A stretch of DNA of 64,000 bases from Kiritimatiellota bacterium B12222 (GCA_029719485.1 CP120722.1:4340001-4404000); one strand, 5' to 3'. Shown: positions 54,691 through 63,968, numbered from the stretch's first letter. A program made the numbers and translations. Notes: a model not told the origin generated them from the letters alone.

Positions 54691-56084
54691 CGACGATCTC
54701 CTTGATTTTCTTTCACACGACTACCCACTTTCAATCCATCGGGTTGACCGACGATCACCCGTTCACCTGGTCGCAATCCTTCTCGAACCGAGACATACTC
54801 TTCACGCACTTCAGATCCAATTTCCAACATACGCAGCTCTGCCCGCATGCTTACCGGATCTACCACCCACACCTGATTCCCCTCCTGCACAGCCGCTTGA
54901 GGAATCCACACCTTTTCCGAAGGTCGGAAGGCACTCTCTTCCGCACTTCCGAGAGTCGGCAGACTGAAAAACTCCACCCGACATAACATTTCCGGGCGCA
55001 TCCGCGCATCGGGATCCAGGATCGCTACTTTGACTTGCAGGGTATTTCGGACAATATCCGCCTCGCCGACAATACGGGTAACTTTTCCCTTAAACTCCCG
55101 GTCAGGGAAGGGAGAAAGCTGAATCCTCGCCGGCATCCCCACCTGTAAAGATGAGGCATCCGACAGCGGAACATCCACCCGAATCTGCAATTTCGATGGA
55201 TCATACAAACTGACAATGGTGGCGCTGTCGGCATCATCCATCCCCAACATGCGTTTTCCACCTGGAGACGCGTAGCGTTTCATCACCACGCCGGCTACAG
55301 GTGAGCGAATTTCAGTTCTCGCCACATTGGTTTCAGCTTGGGCCAGCTCTGCTTGAAGCTCAAGCACCCGCGCTTTTGCCGTTTCGATGGCAGCTTTTTC
55401 AACCCCTTGATGAGCCATATGCCCTTCCCATTCGGCTTGAGCCGCAGCCAATTCCGCTTTACCTACCGCAACCTCACGCTCCACCTGCAGACGCTCATCT
55501 TCGGGCACCACACCAGGATCTAACGCCAGAAGTCTGCGGTAACGATCTTGTTGCTCGCGGTAGCGGGCTTCGGCGGCCGCAATCCCCGCTTGAGAGCGCC
55601 GACACTCTGACGCAGCCCGTTCAAGGGCTTTTTCTTTTTCAGTCTGCATCGCTTGGGCCGCCAATAAACGCCCCTGTAACGCCTGGAGATGATATTCAAA
55701 ATCGGTAGCATCCAAAGTCGCCAACAGTTGACCCGCCTCTACGTTTTCACCGGCTAGAACATGCACAGTTTCGACCAATCCATCTACTTTGACAGGTACA
55801 CGAATGGGATAGGGATCAGGTTCAATCCAACCGGAAGCTTGGGAAAGGGTTTGAGAGACAACAGAAGTTGTCGTCGTGTCAGAGCCCCCTCCTTCCAATA
55901 AAAGTGCCGGGGCGGTTTGTACAGTCAGTCGCGGTCGAAGGCGTTCGCCAAACAGCAACACGCTTACCAGCGCAAAACCTAAGAACAGCAAAGGCAATAC
56001 CAACCAAGAGCGAGAGGTGGAACGTCGGGAATCAGAGGCCGCTTGGGGCCTCCGTTTAAGAGAATCAAGTTGAGAAGAAGTCAT
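54687..56084 (-). CDS. Efflux adaptor (HlyD/MacA-like membrane fusion protein)
   Basis: This is a protein of 465 residues with one N-terminal membrane helix (WLVLPLLFLGFALVSVLLFG). A barrel-sandwich half-lipoyl part (VPVKVDGLVETVHVLAGENV...GQLLATLDATDFE) flanks a long helical hairpin, and the second half has RTEIRSPVAGVVMKRYASPGGK. The MacA-like beta-barrel and the end KVGSRVKE follow. It joins the inner-membrane pump to an outer-membrane channel; none is encoded here. I chose ATG 56084 over an upstream in-frame start because it lies just before the cytoplasmic tail. Confidence 0.87.
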   Translation of the reverse strand: MTSSQLDSLKRRPQAASDSRRSTSRSWLVLPLLFLGFALVSVLLFGERLRPRLTVQTAPALLLEGGGSDTTTTSVVSQTLSQASGWIEPDPYPIRVPVKVDGLVETVHVLAGENVEAGQLLATLDATDFEYHLQALQGRLLAAQAMQTEKEKALERAASECRRSQAGIAAAEARYREQQDRYRRLLALDPGVVPEDERLQVEREVAVGKAELAAAQAEWEGHMAHQGVEKAAIETAKARVLELQAELAQAETNVARTEIRSPVAGVVMKRYASPGGKRMLGMDDADSATIVSLYDPSKLQIRVDVPLSDASSLQVGMPARIQLSPFPDREFKGKVTRIVGEADIVRNTLQVKVAILDPDARMRPEMLCRVEFFSLPTLGSAEESAFRPSEKVWIPQAAVQEGNQVWVVDPVSMRAELRMLEIGSEVREEYVSVREGLRPGERVIVGQPDGLKVGSRVKENQGDRR

Positions 56085-56181
56085 ATGTAAATCGAAATAA
56101 AGAGCATGATTGCCGGATGGCCTTGTCACAGCATCCGGTCACAGAATCAGCAGAACCCGTACAACGGGCATTTCAATTTAC

Positions 56182-56610
56182 TCAACACCTAACGGTGTTC
56201 GACAAACGATACACAGGGGGACTGTCCCCCAGAGGGATGGCCTGTTCATTTCCAACGACCACGCGCCGAGGAAAAGGCATACGCTGCATTTTGAAGGGCA
56301 ACCACAGAACCACTTGACTCGGCGCAGCACTCCGTAGCGAAAGCACCGCAGGTACACTCGCCGGGCTTTCATTTTCTCCTCTAGCACAACAAGATGCCAC
56401 ATCAAAACGCTCTACGACTTTCTCATTTTCACAGCAGACATGCCCTCTTTCTATGGCAACAACTTCATCCGAACAGCAACGAACCGCACAGGGTTGAAAC
56501 CAAATTGCATCCGCTTGAGAGCAGATAAAAGAGGCACAAATCAATAGCAAACCAACCCAGTGAAACCAGGTACGGGAAGTGAATCTTGATGCTGTGGAGG
56601 AAGTGCCCAT
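56182..56610 (-). CDS. Cysteine-rich secreted protein of unknown function
   Basis: This is a protein of 142 residues. A signal peptide (WVGLLLICASFICSQADA) is followed by a cysteine-rich segment with CAVRCC, HVCCENE and ASCCARGE, then a Pro- and Val-rich tail. The spacing suggests metal binding, but no family is recognised. It is the first gene before the efflux operon, and a promoter precedes it, so it may supply the substrate or sensor of the pump. The gap to the adaptor gene is 97 bases. Confidence 0.65.
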   Translation of the reverse strand: MGTSSTASRFTSRTWFHWVGLLLICASFICSQADAIWFQPCAVRCCSDEVVAIERGHVCCENEKVVERFDVASCCARGENESPASVPAVLSLRSAAPSQVVLWLPFKMQRMPFPRRVVVGNEQAIPLGDSPPVYRLSNTVRC

Positions 56611-56616
56611 AAATTA

Positions 56617-56644
56617 TTTATAGGGGATTTACATTAAATAGCAA
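56617..56644 (-). promoter_or_regulatory. Promoter of the Cys-rich gene and efflux operon, probably leaderless
   Basis: On the minus strand a -35 TTGCTA (56639-56644), a 16-base spacer and a -10 TATAAA (56617-56622) end six bases before the ATG at 56610. Confidence 0.5.
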
Positions 56645-56780
56645 GTCCAAGCGAGATGGGGGAAGAGAGAAGATACCATCCAAAGAGCTCGATTTCCTTT
56701 CACGGATGAGGATCAAAAAAAAGGGCCACCCTGAAACATCAGAGAAGCCCCCATCATTTTTGCCATCTACGTTGAGTGGA

Positions 56781-57806
56781 TTAGCCCGCAGATTCACGGG
56801 GAATAAATTTCATATGAACGGTCCGCACCTGTTTTTCATTTTCAGGGTGTTCAATTTTATCCATGACCAACGAAAATACTAATTTTGCGACTTCATCATG
56901 CATGCGGTCTACAGTGGCCAATGCGGGTGACCACACCACCCCGGTGGGTGCATTGTTGAGCCCGACAACCGCAACATCTTCAGGGATCCGAATCCCGCGA
57001 TCTTGCAATTCGCGCATGACGTAAAGCGCGCCCACATCATTCACACAGAATATCGCATCCACATCGACTTTCCCTGAACCAAAAGCCTTACGAATCGCAT
57101 CGCGATGGTATTCACTATGCTCCCGTGGATCTTTGGCTTTGAGCATCGGAATCACACTATGAGGATGTTCCCCCAAGCCATGCACGCGACAAGCCTCTTT
57201 GAACACATTGATTTTGGGAGGGTTCGATTCTTCAGTAGGTTCAATAAGAATGGCCAAACGTTTACGACCGGTTTTGGCAAAATGAGCTACAATATCCCGA
57301 ATAGCCGCATAACGATCGTGCACCACCAATTCGCCGGGGAATTCAGGCACCTCTTCCCGAGAAACCGCAACCACTGCCGGAATGGGACGTAAAGCCTCTA
57401 AAATCTTCTCATTTCGGAGCAAGGAAGGGATCGCATGTAAAAACAACGCATCTACCCCGCGTCCGGAGAGTTCATGAATTTGTTGAACCAATACCTCCAA
57501 ATCTTGCGTCGCGGGGGCCGAGTAGGTGGCTAAACTTTCTGCATTCAATAACTTGACCAAAGAGAGACTAATCGCCGAATCTCCAGCCCAAGGATCTCCC
57601 ACCGGCCAAATCGCGCCAATGGCATGGGTGCGGCTTCCCCGCAATCCTGAAGCTAAACGATTGGGTTGATACCCCATCTCTTCGCAAGCTTTTAATACTT
57701 TTTCCCGAGTTTTCTCCCCTATCCGACCATTGTTATTTAAAACGGCGGATACGGTTCGTTGTGAAACTCCGAGTTTACGGGCTATATCTGTTTGACTTGC
57801 AGGCAC
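56781..57806 (-). CDS. LacI family transcriptional regulator
   Basis: This is a regulator of 341 residues. The helix-turn-helix is SQTDIARKLGVSQRTVSAVLNNNGRIGEKTREKVL (about 3-37), with the LacI hinge ANRLASGLRGSRTHAIG-like segment after it. The sensor domain has GRGVDALFLHA and VVGLNNAPTGV. It follows the pseudopilin gene by nine bases on the minus strand. A palindromic site at 59192-59210 in the divergent promoter and another at 63910-63929 are likely targets. Confidence 0.9.
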   Translation of the reverse strand: MPASQTDIARKLGVSQRTVSAVLNNNGRIGEKTREKVLKACEEMGYQPNRLASGLRGSRTHAIGAIWPVGDPWAGDSAISLSLVKLLNAESLATYSAPATQDLEVLVQQIHELSGRGVDALFLHAIPSLLRNEKILEALRPIPAVVAVSREEVPEFPGELVVHDRYAAIRDIVAHFAKTGRKRLAILIEPTEESNPPKINVFKEACRVHGLGEHPHSVIPMLKAKDPREHSEYHRDAIRKAFGSGKVDVDAIFCVNDVGALYVMRELQDRGIRIPEDVAVVGLNNAPTGVVWSPALATVDRMHDEVAKLVFSLVMDKIEHPENEKQVRTVHMKFIPRESAG

Positions 57807-57815
57807 TCTATTTCC

Positions 57816-58454
57816 TTACTTAATATTTGGATTTAGCACAGAACATTTTTCATGTGGAGTCGTAATTAATTTATTTCCATATTCAAGAGCTGACCAGTGA
57901 CCATCTCCATAAACAATACTACATTTCCCCACCGATTTACGGGTGGGATCATCGTGACGATAATGGAAATAGCTATTCCAACGATTCGAAAAAAGATAAA
58001 AGGAACTGCGCGTATCCGCCAACATAATGGTTTTACTGGACCCTTGATTCCGAATACTGGTGCCACCCATGTAATAGTTAAATCCCAAGGTGTGCGTATT
58101 TAACCATGGATAATCTTTGACCATAGGACATTTAAATTGGGGAGGAAGTGAATAACGATTGTCCCAGTCAGGATCCAAATAGGGATTGATAAAGTAGGGC
58201 CAACGCCGTTCAGGGCTTTCACTGGGTCCGGATGGACTGGGCAACAGGCCACCGTGCTCTACCCCATACATGATCAATGCCTGATGAATATTTTTAAGGC
58301 GATTGGAACAGGAAGTCATTTTTGATTTTTCAAGCATTGACCCCACGACCGGCGTCATCAACGTCGCGAGCAACGCAATAATGGCCACCACCACCAGCAT
58401 CTCAATCAACGTAAAACCGGCGTTCTGCTTTTGTCTCTCATCTTTTTTCATCAT
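57816..58454 (-). CDS. Pseudopilin (prepilin-type N-terminal domain)
   Basis: This is a pseudopilin of 212 residues with the signal NAG/FTLIEMLVVVAIIALLATLM, then SKMTSCSNRLKNIHQALIMYG. The C-terminal HYRHDD...KCSIVYGDGHWSAL is a variant of the H-X9-DG motif. It starts as ATGA overlapping the stop of the gene before it, like the other pseudopilins here, and is followed by the LacI gene. Its partners are probably the secreted proteins of the divergent carbohydrate genes. Confidence 0.85.
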   Translation of the reverse strand: MMKKDERQKQNAGFTLIEMLVVVAIIALLATLMTPVVGSMLEKSKMTSCSNRLKNIHQALIMYGVEHGGLLPSPSGPSESPERRWPYFINPYLDPDWDNRYSLPPQFKCPMVKDYPWLNTHTLGFNYYMGGTSIRNQGSSKTIMLADTRSSFYLFSNRWNSYFHYRHDDPTRKSVGKCSIVYGDGHWSALEYGNKLITTPHEKCSVLNPNIK

Positions 58455-59149
58455 GCGTCTCCCTGGGTGAGGATAAAATTCTGCTCAAAATAAGTTAACA
58501 CTTCTTGCCGTGAAGCAGGTAGAAAATTAAAGCTCCCCTCAGGGCGAATACTGATGATTCCCATGATTCCTGGAGGCAATTGTTCCGCCCATTCAATAGG
58601 TAACACATCATCCATTAACGCGTAAAATGGAGGCAAAAGATCCTTTCCCAAATTTTGAGGATCTTTGGGCAACCCCGCAAAAGATACAACCGCGATCGCA
58701 TCCTCATTCCCTTGGAGCATTTGTCTAAAATCCCGACTATAGCGCGTCAAACCACCCGCCAAAGACTCTTCATCACGCCCCACCCACGTGGCATCTACCA
58801 ACGCCAAGCGATATCCCTCTCCTAAGCCCACAGTAAGGCCTGCAATTTGCGCTTCAGGAATAGCCTGCATCACCAAATCAGGATCGCCCGGACGAAGTTG
58901 TATCACCACCACCGTCCCTCCTTCAGGAAAAGAGTCTGAAATAATTTCTCCAAATTTCTCACCAAAAAAATGGTCCAATGCCACCTGATCCTCCAAATCC
59001 GACACCTGAACAGGCTTAAAAGTGAGCCATCCAAAAACCAACCCCAACAAACCAAAAATTACTGCACCATTCTTAAACAAAGGGTTTTGTTTAGAGAGCA
59101 TTAAGGATCCAAGAAAGGCTCCAAGTATTATGATGAGAAGGAAATACAT
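58451..59149 (-). CDS. Membrane-anchored protein of unknown function
   Basis: This is a protein of 232 residues. Two hydrophobic helices at the N-terminus (FLLIIILGAFLGSLML; VIFGLLGLVFGWLTF) are followed by a soluble domain of about 185 residues with VVVIQLRPGDPDLVMQAIPEAQIAGL and VVSFAGLPKDPQNLG. No family is recognised. It is the first gene of a minus-strand operon with a pseudopilin and a LacI regulator. It is probably anchored in the inner membrane with the domain outside. Confidence 0.65.
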   Translation of the reverse strand: MYFLLIIILGAFLGSLMLSKQNPLFKNGAVIFGLLGLVFGWLTFKPVQVSDLEDQVALDHFFGEKFGEIISDSFPEGGTVVVIQLRPGDPDLVMQAIPEAQIAGLTVGLGEGYRLALVDATWVGRDEESLAGGLTRYSRDFRQMLQGNEDAIAVVSFAGLPKDPQNLGKDLLPPFYALMDDVLPIEWAEQLPPGIMGIISIRPEGSFNFLPASRQEVLTYFEQNFILTQGDA

Positions 59150-59191
59150 ATTTTTTTGATGTGATGTTGACTTACAGAAAGAAATCTCGCA

Positions 59192-59210
59192 TTGATGCTA
59201 CGTAATACCA
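59192..59210. promoter_or_regulatory. LacI-type operator candidate in the divergent promoter
   Basis: The first 13 bases, TTGATGCTACGTA, are identical to those of the site at 63910. The right half TAATACCA is a weaker copy of the arm. It lies between the divergent genes starting at 59149 and 59348. Confidence 0.45.
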
Positions 59211-59293
59211 GATTAACACAACTTCAACAAGAAAATTTGGAAGACTTATAAATATTTCATAAAAACCTCATAAATATGCATTTTAACCCTCGT

Positions 59294-59310
59294 GCCCCTT
59301 TTTAAGGGGC
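59294..59310 (+). other. Hairpin in the leader of the next gene
   Basis: The perfect arms GCCCCTT and AAGGGGC with a TTT loop lie 37 bases before the ATG at 59348. It may be a short terminator, a 5' stabiliser or chance. Confidence 0.4.
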
Positions 59311-59347
59311 CTCCCGAATCAACTCCCAAACTCCAGGAACAGACCCC

Positions 59348-59875
59348 ATGAAAACAACCCCACTCTTCTACGCCGCAGCCCTCGCTCTTTTAGCCTGCAT
59401 TCCTCTCCAGGCGGATAACTTACTTAAAAATCCGGAGTTGGAATTGAATGACAAAGGCAACGCGCCTAAAAATTGGAAAACCTACAGCAGTATTCAGAAA
59501 ATCAGCACCGACGAGAAAGAGGCCCCCTCTGGCAGCAAAGAAAGTTTGCGCGTAGACATCGTCGCGGACGGTGGCAATGCCCTCGGACAAATCCTGCAGA
59601 AACTGCCTGTGAAAGCCAAAACGGATTATGTCTTTCGCATGGACATCAAAAGCAGTGTATCCGGAATTGGACTAGGGCAAATTAAACTGATGTCCCTGCG
59701 CTCAGAATTGGAAAGACTTCCCACCAAAACCAGCTCCAAAAAATGGATCACGGTCGAATTAGAATTCAACAGTGGCAATGCAGATAACGTACTGGTGATT
59801 CTGAGATATAAACAAAAAGCAGATCAGGAAGGTGAAACCATCTGGTTTGCAAACCCTGTTCTCACTGAAAAATAA
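59348..59875 (+). CDS. Secreted carbohydrate-binding-module-like protein
   Basis: This is a protein of 175 residues with a signal peptide (ALALLACIPLQA). The rest is one beta-sandwich domain starting DNLLKNPELELNDKG and ending IWFANPVL. It is clearly similar to the N-terminal domain of the beta-helix protein encoded two genes downstream: both have NxxxN at the start, LPVKAKTDY or IPVKPDTRY, SGNAD and FAN. It is thus a stand-alone binding domain. A ribosome-binding site AGGAA precedes the ATG. Confidence 0.72.
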   Translation: MKTTPLFYAAALALLACIPLQADNLLKNPELELNDKGNAPKNWKTYSSIQKISTDEKEAPSGSKESLRVDIVADGGNALGQILQKLPVKAKTDYVFRMDIKSSVSGIGLGQIKLMSLRSELERLPTKTSSKKWITVELEFNSGNADNVLVILRYKQKADQEGETIWFANPVLTEK

Positions 59876-59929
59876 ACCAGCTTCACATTCTTAACACCTA
59901 ACCTTTAAAACCCAAAGAACGTAACACCT

Positions 59930-61312
59930 ATGAGCAAACCTGGAATCATCTTCATGCCTCACGGCAATCTGCAATACTCTCAACTCCCCCCCAATAAACG
60001 GGCGTGGGTCGTGAACGAGTCTTACAAACCCCTCTTCGAAATGGTGAGAGAGCATGGATACACCATCGCCTTCGAAGCGTCGGGATGGACCTTAGAGTTG
60101 ATGGCCAAAGAAACTCCCGATGTATTGGCCTTACTGAAGTCTCTGATTGCAAGCGGTCAGGTGGAACCCGTCGCCTCCCCACATATTCATATCATGATTC
60201 CCAACATCGATCCCGATGTCGGTTTGGCCTCGCTGAAAAAGGGCTTGGATACCTGGGAACACCTCACCGGCGTCCGTCCTGAAACCGGATGGAATCCGGA
60301 GTGCGGTTGGGCCGGTTTTGTGCCCGAAATTTATAAAGAAGCCGGATTCAAACGCTTGGTCATGGATGCGGATTCTTACTTCCTCTCCTACCCCGAAATT
60401 CGGGAAGCCACCGGCTTGCGCTATGATGTTCGCGGACACAGCAATAAAAATCATTTGTTCAAAATCGAAGAATTCATCAAAGATAAAAAAGAATATCTAC
60501 AGTACCTCACCAATCTTTCTGTGGCCCCCAATGGCTTGGAAATGGTGTTCCGTTCAGACTGCATGGCCAATCCCATGTTGTGGTACTTAATGGGTGCCAC
60601 CGAAGGCATGCGCAAAGATCCCGTTTCCGAAGAAGAAATCAAGGCGCTCTTCTCCCGCTGGCACGAACGCGCTCAGGCCACCGGCAGCTTTGTGATGCCC
60701 TATGCGGAAGATGCCGAATACATTGGCACCAGTGCCTATTTCTACGTCAAACAATTCAACCAGGCCCGCTTCTTCGAACCTGAACCCGAAAGCGTCACCC
60801 GCTTTAAAGGCATGTTGGATATGGCCATTGAAACAGGTTTTGAACTCACCACGCCCTCCAAGGCCGCCAAAGCCTCCGATGTACGTTTACCTAACGAGGC
60901 CATTAGCTGTATCGAAAATGGAGCCGCTTGGCACGGGGGCACCGCCAAAGCCTGGGCCAACACCGGTTGGTCTCGTATTCTGGATCCCGTTTGTCGCAAC
61001 ATTCTGGATGGAATTCGCACCCTGTCTACAAATGGACTTCCCTCCGTGGATGGCGCCTTACAAGAAGCCCTCGAAGCTGTGACCTCGGCTTATGTTTCCG
61101 ATGCCCGCTGGCCTCCACAACCCACCACCCCTGGACGTTTCAACGTGCGGGAAAGCCTGGATGATTTGCGCGTAGCCAATCAAGCCATGGAAGCCGCGAT
61201 GAAAAAATCCGGCGTGACCGAACAGCGCGGGCTCTATTCTCCTCGCTTAATGGAAACCCAAATCCAAGCCATTGATGACGAATTGATGGAGCTCCCTTTC
61301 TTCGGAGAGTAA
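59930..61312 (+). CDS. Glycoside hydrolase family 57 protein
   Basis: This is a protein of 460 residues with the GH57 barrel pattern: an early FMPHGNLQYSQLP, SGQVEPVASPHIHIMIP, then WNPECGW with the candidate nucleophile Glu, and FRSDCMANP with the candidate acid. No signal peptide is present, so it probably acts in the cytoplasm on imported oligosaccharides, or leaves by another path. GH57 enzymes usually act on alpha-glucans or galactosides. It is flanked by two secreted carbohydrate-binding proteins and belongs to their operon. Confidence 0.8.
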   Translation: MSKPGIIFMPHGNLQYSQLPPNKRAWVVNESYKPLFEMVREHGYTIAFEASGWTLELMAKETPDVLALLKSLIASGQVEPVASPHIHIMIPNIDPDVGLASLKKGLDTWEHLTGVRPETGWNPECGWAGFVPEIYKEAGFKRLVMDADSYFLSYPEIREATGLRYDVRGHSNKNHLFKIEEFIKDKKEYLQYLTNLSVAPNGLEMVFRSDCMANPMLWYLMGATEGMRKDPVSEEEIKALFSRWHERAQATGSFVMPYAEDAEYIGTSAYFYVKQFNQARFFEPEPESVTRFKGMLDMAIETGFELTTPSKAAKASDVRLPNEAISCIENGAAWHGGTAKAWANTGWSRILDPVCRNILDGIRTLSTNGLPSVDGALQEALEAVTSAYVSDARWPPQPTTPGRFNVRESLDDLRVANQAMEAAMKKSGVTEQRGLYSPRLMETQIQAIDDELMELPFFGE

Positions 61313-61434
61313 ACGCAAGGGCTGAAATGAGAGGTTGGGATCGGTATCGATTCGGCTTCCTCAACCGATCTCGACCTTCATTTCTACACCCACCCATCCC
61401 CTCATTCAGATTACGATATACACCAACAATATTT

Positions 61435-63591
61435 ATGAAAAAATTTCTCTTTTACGCCCCTCTACTGTTGCTTGTTTTTGCAACCCTTTCCTTTGCTCAG
61501 GAAAATCTTGTCCCCAACGGTGACTTCGCTTCCTGGCAGGACGGAAAACCTGCCCACTGGTCCATCTGGACCAAAGGTCAGGAGATCACCCAAAGCGAAG
61601 GCCCCAGCGCAGGCAGTAGCAGCCTCAAAATCACTTTAAAAAAAGCCTACGGAAAAAAAAGTGGTGAAATCATTCAGCGCATCCCCGTAAAACCCGATAC
61701 CCGTTACCGCCTCTCGGCACAAGTGAAAGGTGACGGTAAAGGCATCCTCCAAGTCAAACGACTGTCAGGTAAAAAAGAACTTTCTCGGCATAGCTCTAAA
61801 GGAAATAAAGGGGACAGCTGGAGCGAAGTCTATGTCAATGTGAATAGCGGAAATGCAGACCAACTCATGGTGCAAATGCGCTGGAATCAAGAAACGGAAA
61901 ACCTCAATAAAAGTGTCGAATTTGCCAACCTTCAACTGGTGGAGTTGGGTGACATGACCCATACCGGAGAGGAGGTTCCTCCCCGCGTAGTCGCCACCTA
62001 CAACAGTCTGAGTCTCTACTGGAAACCCACCGGGGGTACCGCCAAAAAAGCAGTCACCACTCACTACCGTAAAGTGGGACAAACGGAATGGAAAGAAGCT
62101 TTACCATTATGGTTCGATGATATGCAACATCCCGGCAGTACCGAACAACATACCGCCGAATACCGGGGAAGTATCGTGTTGCTCGATGCCAACACGGCCT
62201 ATGAAGTAAAACTCAAGCTCCAAGATGGACCCGAACGTATCATAAAAGCCCATACCCGTTCAGATCACTTTAAGATTGCCCGCACGGTCACCCTGCCCGC
62301 GAGCCAAAGCGAAACTTACCTCATCACCGAAGGCGGTTCTGCAACTGACGGATATGTCAAATATGTCATGGCACCCGGAGCCGTTTGGGATCTCAAGGAC
62401 TCTGCGACATCCAATATCGTGGTCGATGCCTCCTACGTCATCCTGTCTGGACTTACCCTTAAGGGCGCAACCACTCACGGGATCGTATTGAAAGAAGTGC
62501 AAGATGTGGTCATTGAAAATTGTGACATTAGTGGCTGGGGAGAAACCCGTGATAGCGGTCAGGCCAAAAACTTGAACGCTGCCATTTATGCGCGTGCCAA
62601 AAGCCTCGAACGCATCACCATTCAAAACAACGACCTGCATCACCCACGGAGTGATAGTAATTCCTGGAACCAGAAACGTCCCGGTAGCAACAGTAGCCAT
62701 CCCGAAGGTCCACAAGGCATTGTCTTCTTCAGCGGACAGGGCGGACATGTCATTCGCTTTAACCGCATTTATTCTGATCTCGATCACATGTTTAATGACG
62801 GGATGGGCGAAGTGCACAACTTCAGTTACGGTGGTTTCCCCGTGAAAGACAGCGACATCCATGACAACTACGTCTCCCACTGCTGGGATGATGGTCTGGA
62901 AATCGAAGGTGCCAACATGAACGTCCGCGTGTACAACAATTACATTCACGAAACTTACGGTGCCATCGGCGCGGCGGCCCCCTCTCTGGGTCCCATGTAT
63001 ATTTTCCGAAACGTGTACGCGGTTTCTCGTAAACACAACGGCACCGAACCCAATGACTATCGCGGACATTACCTGGTGAAATTGGGCAATGAAAAACCAC
63101 AGTGGACCCATGGTCGCATGTATATTTTCCACAATACCAACTTGCAGCCTCCTGCATTTGAAGGCTTCTCAGATGCCACCAGTGGCGCGCAGTCCGGTAT
63201 CGTGTTCACCTCAAACAAAAAGACCCAACAAAATATTGTCAGCCGTAACAATTTGCTGGATCTGCGTAAACCAAGTGACTGGGCGATCCGCGATACTCAG
63301 AAGACCATCAACAATGACTTTGATTATGATATGCACGACGGCAAAACCCTCTACAAAGAAGGCTCCGGCGCAAATAACATCATCTCCGGACCAAGCTATC
63401 AACGCAGAAGCGATGGTCAGCTGGAACTCAAACCCGGCAGCCCCGGACATGATGCAGGCATTCCGATTCCCAACTTTAACGACGGTTACGTCGGAGAGGC
63501 TCCGGACATCGGAGCGGTCGAAACCGGAAGTCAAAGTCCCCGACCGAAGCTTTGGCCCGAATTCCCTCCCTTCCTCGGGGAAAACGAATAA
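61435..63591 (+). CDS. Secreted right-handed beta-helix protein with CBM-like and FN3-like domains
   Basis: This is a protein of 718 residues with a signal peptide (MKKFLFYAPLLLLVFATLSFA). A CBM-like domain (about 22-165) matches the protein encoded at 59348. A fibronectin type III-like part follows (PRVVATYNSLSLYWKP). A parallel beta-helix from about residue 310 has the repeat pattern VVIENCDISGW, ITIQNNDLHHP, VIRFNRIYSDL and VRVYNNYIHET. Such helices occur in polysaccharide lyases and hydrolases. The catalytic residues cannot be told. I preferred the ATG at 61435 because it begins the signal peptide. Confidence 0.82.
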   Translation: MKKFLFYAPLLLLVFATLSFAQENLVPNGDFASWQDGKPAHWSIWTKGQEITQSEGPSAGSSSLKITLKKAYGKKSGEIIQRIPVKPDTRYRLSAQVKGDGKGILQVKRLSGKKELSRHSSKGNKGDSWSEVYVNVNSGNADQLMVQMRWNQETENLNKSVEFANLQLVELGDMTHTGEEVPPRVVATYNSLSLYWKPTGGTAKKAVTTHYRKVGQTEWKEALPLWFDDMQHPGSTEQHTAEYRGSIVLLDANTAYEVKLKLQDGPERIIKAHTRSDHFKIARTVTLPASQSETYLITEGGSATDGYVKYVMAPGAVWDLKDSATSNIVVDASYVILSGLTLKGATTHGIVLKEVQDVVIENCDISGWGETRDSGQAKNLNAAIYARAKSLERITIQNNDLHHPRSDSNSWNQKRPGSNSSHPEGPQGIVFFSGQGGHVIRFNRIYSDLDHMFNDGMGEVHNFSYGGFPVKDSDIHDNYVSHCWDDGLEIEGANMNVRVYNNYIHETYGAIGAAAPSLGPMYIFRNVYAVSRKHNGTEPNDYRGHYLVKLGNEKPQWTHGRMYIFHNTNLQPPAFEGFSDATSGAQSGIVFTSNKKTQQNIVSRNNLLDLRKPSDWAIRDTQKTINNDFDYDMHDGKTLYKEGSGANNIISGPSYQRRSDGQLELKPGSPGHDAGIPIPNFNDGYVGEAPDIGAVETGSQSPRPKLWPEFPPFLGENE

Positions 63592-63600
63592 ACACTCATC

Positions 63601-63628
63601 GCCTCCCCTTTCCGGGGAGGCTTTTTTT
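63601..63628 (+). terminator. Rho-independent terminator of the GH57 operon
   Basis: The arms GCCTCCCC and GGGGAGGC with a five-base loop are followed by seven T. Confidence 0.92.
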
Positions 63629-63909
63629 ATCCCATCCCCTGAATCAAGGTCATTTTCCTTGTCGTCACGCAGCGAAACCTTCCCTCTGCGACATTCTCAA
63701 CGCTGTGAATTATACGGCATCCCCAACTCATTTTTAACCCTGATTCCGTAGCACCTCCCCCAAAATGGAGCAGACAAAAGATATAAAACCCCGCCAAAGC
63801 CCACCTTTACCCTTAGCCTCCTTCCGCTACTAACGAGTAAAACTCATAGGCACCGCCAGTTTTCTAAACCAAAAATACCTAATATACCAAAATTTCCACT
63901 TGCATTTAA
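63629..63909. other. Intergenic stretch without a recognisable gene
   Basis: No gene or repeat was found. A short plus-strand frame here runs on from the beta-helix gene in another phase and looks like chance. Confidence 0.5.
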
Positions 63910-63929
63910 TTGATGCTACGTAGTAGCAT
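63910..63929. promoter_or_regulatory. LacI-type operator candidate before the last gene
   Basis: The perfect inverted repeat ATGCTAC-GTA-GTAGCAT (63913-63929) is preceded by TTG. Its left 13 bases match the site at 59192-59204. It lies 40 bases before the ATG at 63969. Confidence 0.55.
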
Positions 63930-63968
63930 TTGGATAGAACACATAACCCAAAAAATTTAGGAGACCTT

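Noticed and set aside
62260-63132. Minus-strand frame of 290 codons inside the beta-helix gene
   Set aside because: It is a shadow of a gene with signal peptide and domains on the other strand.
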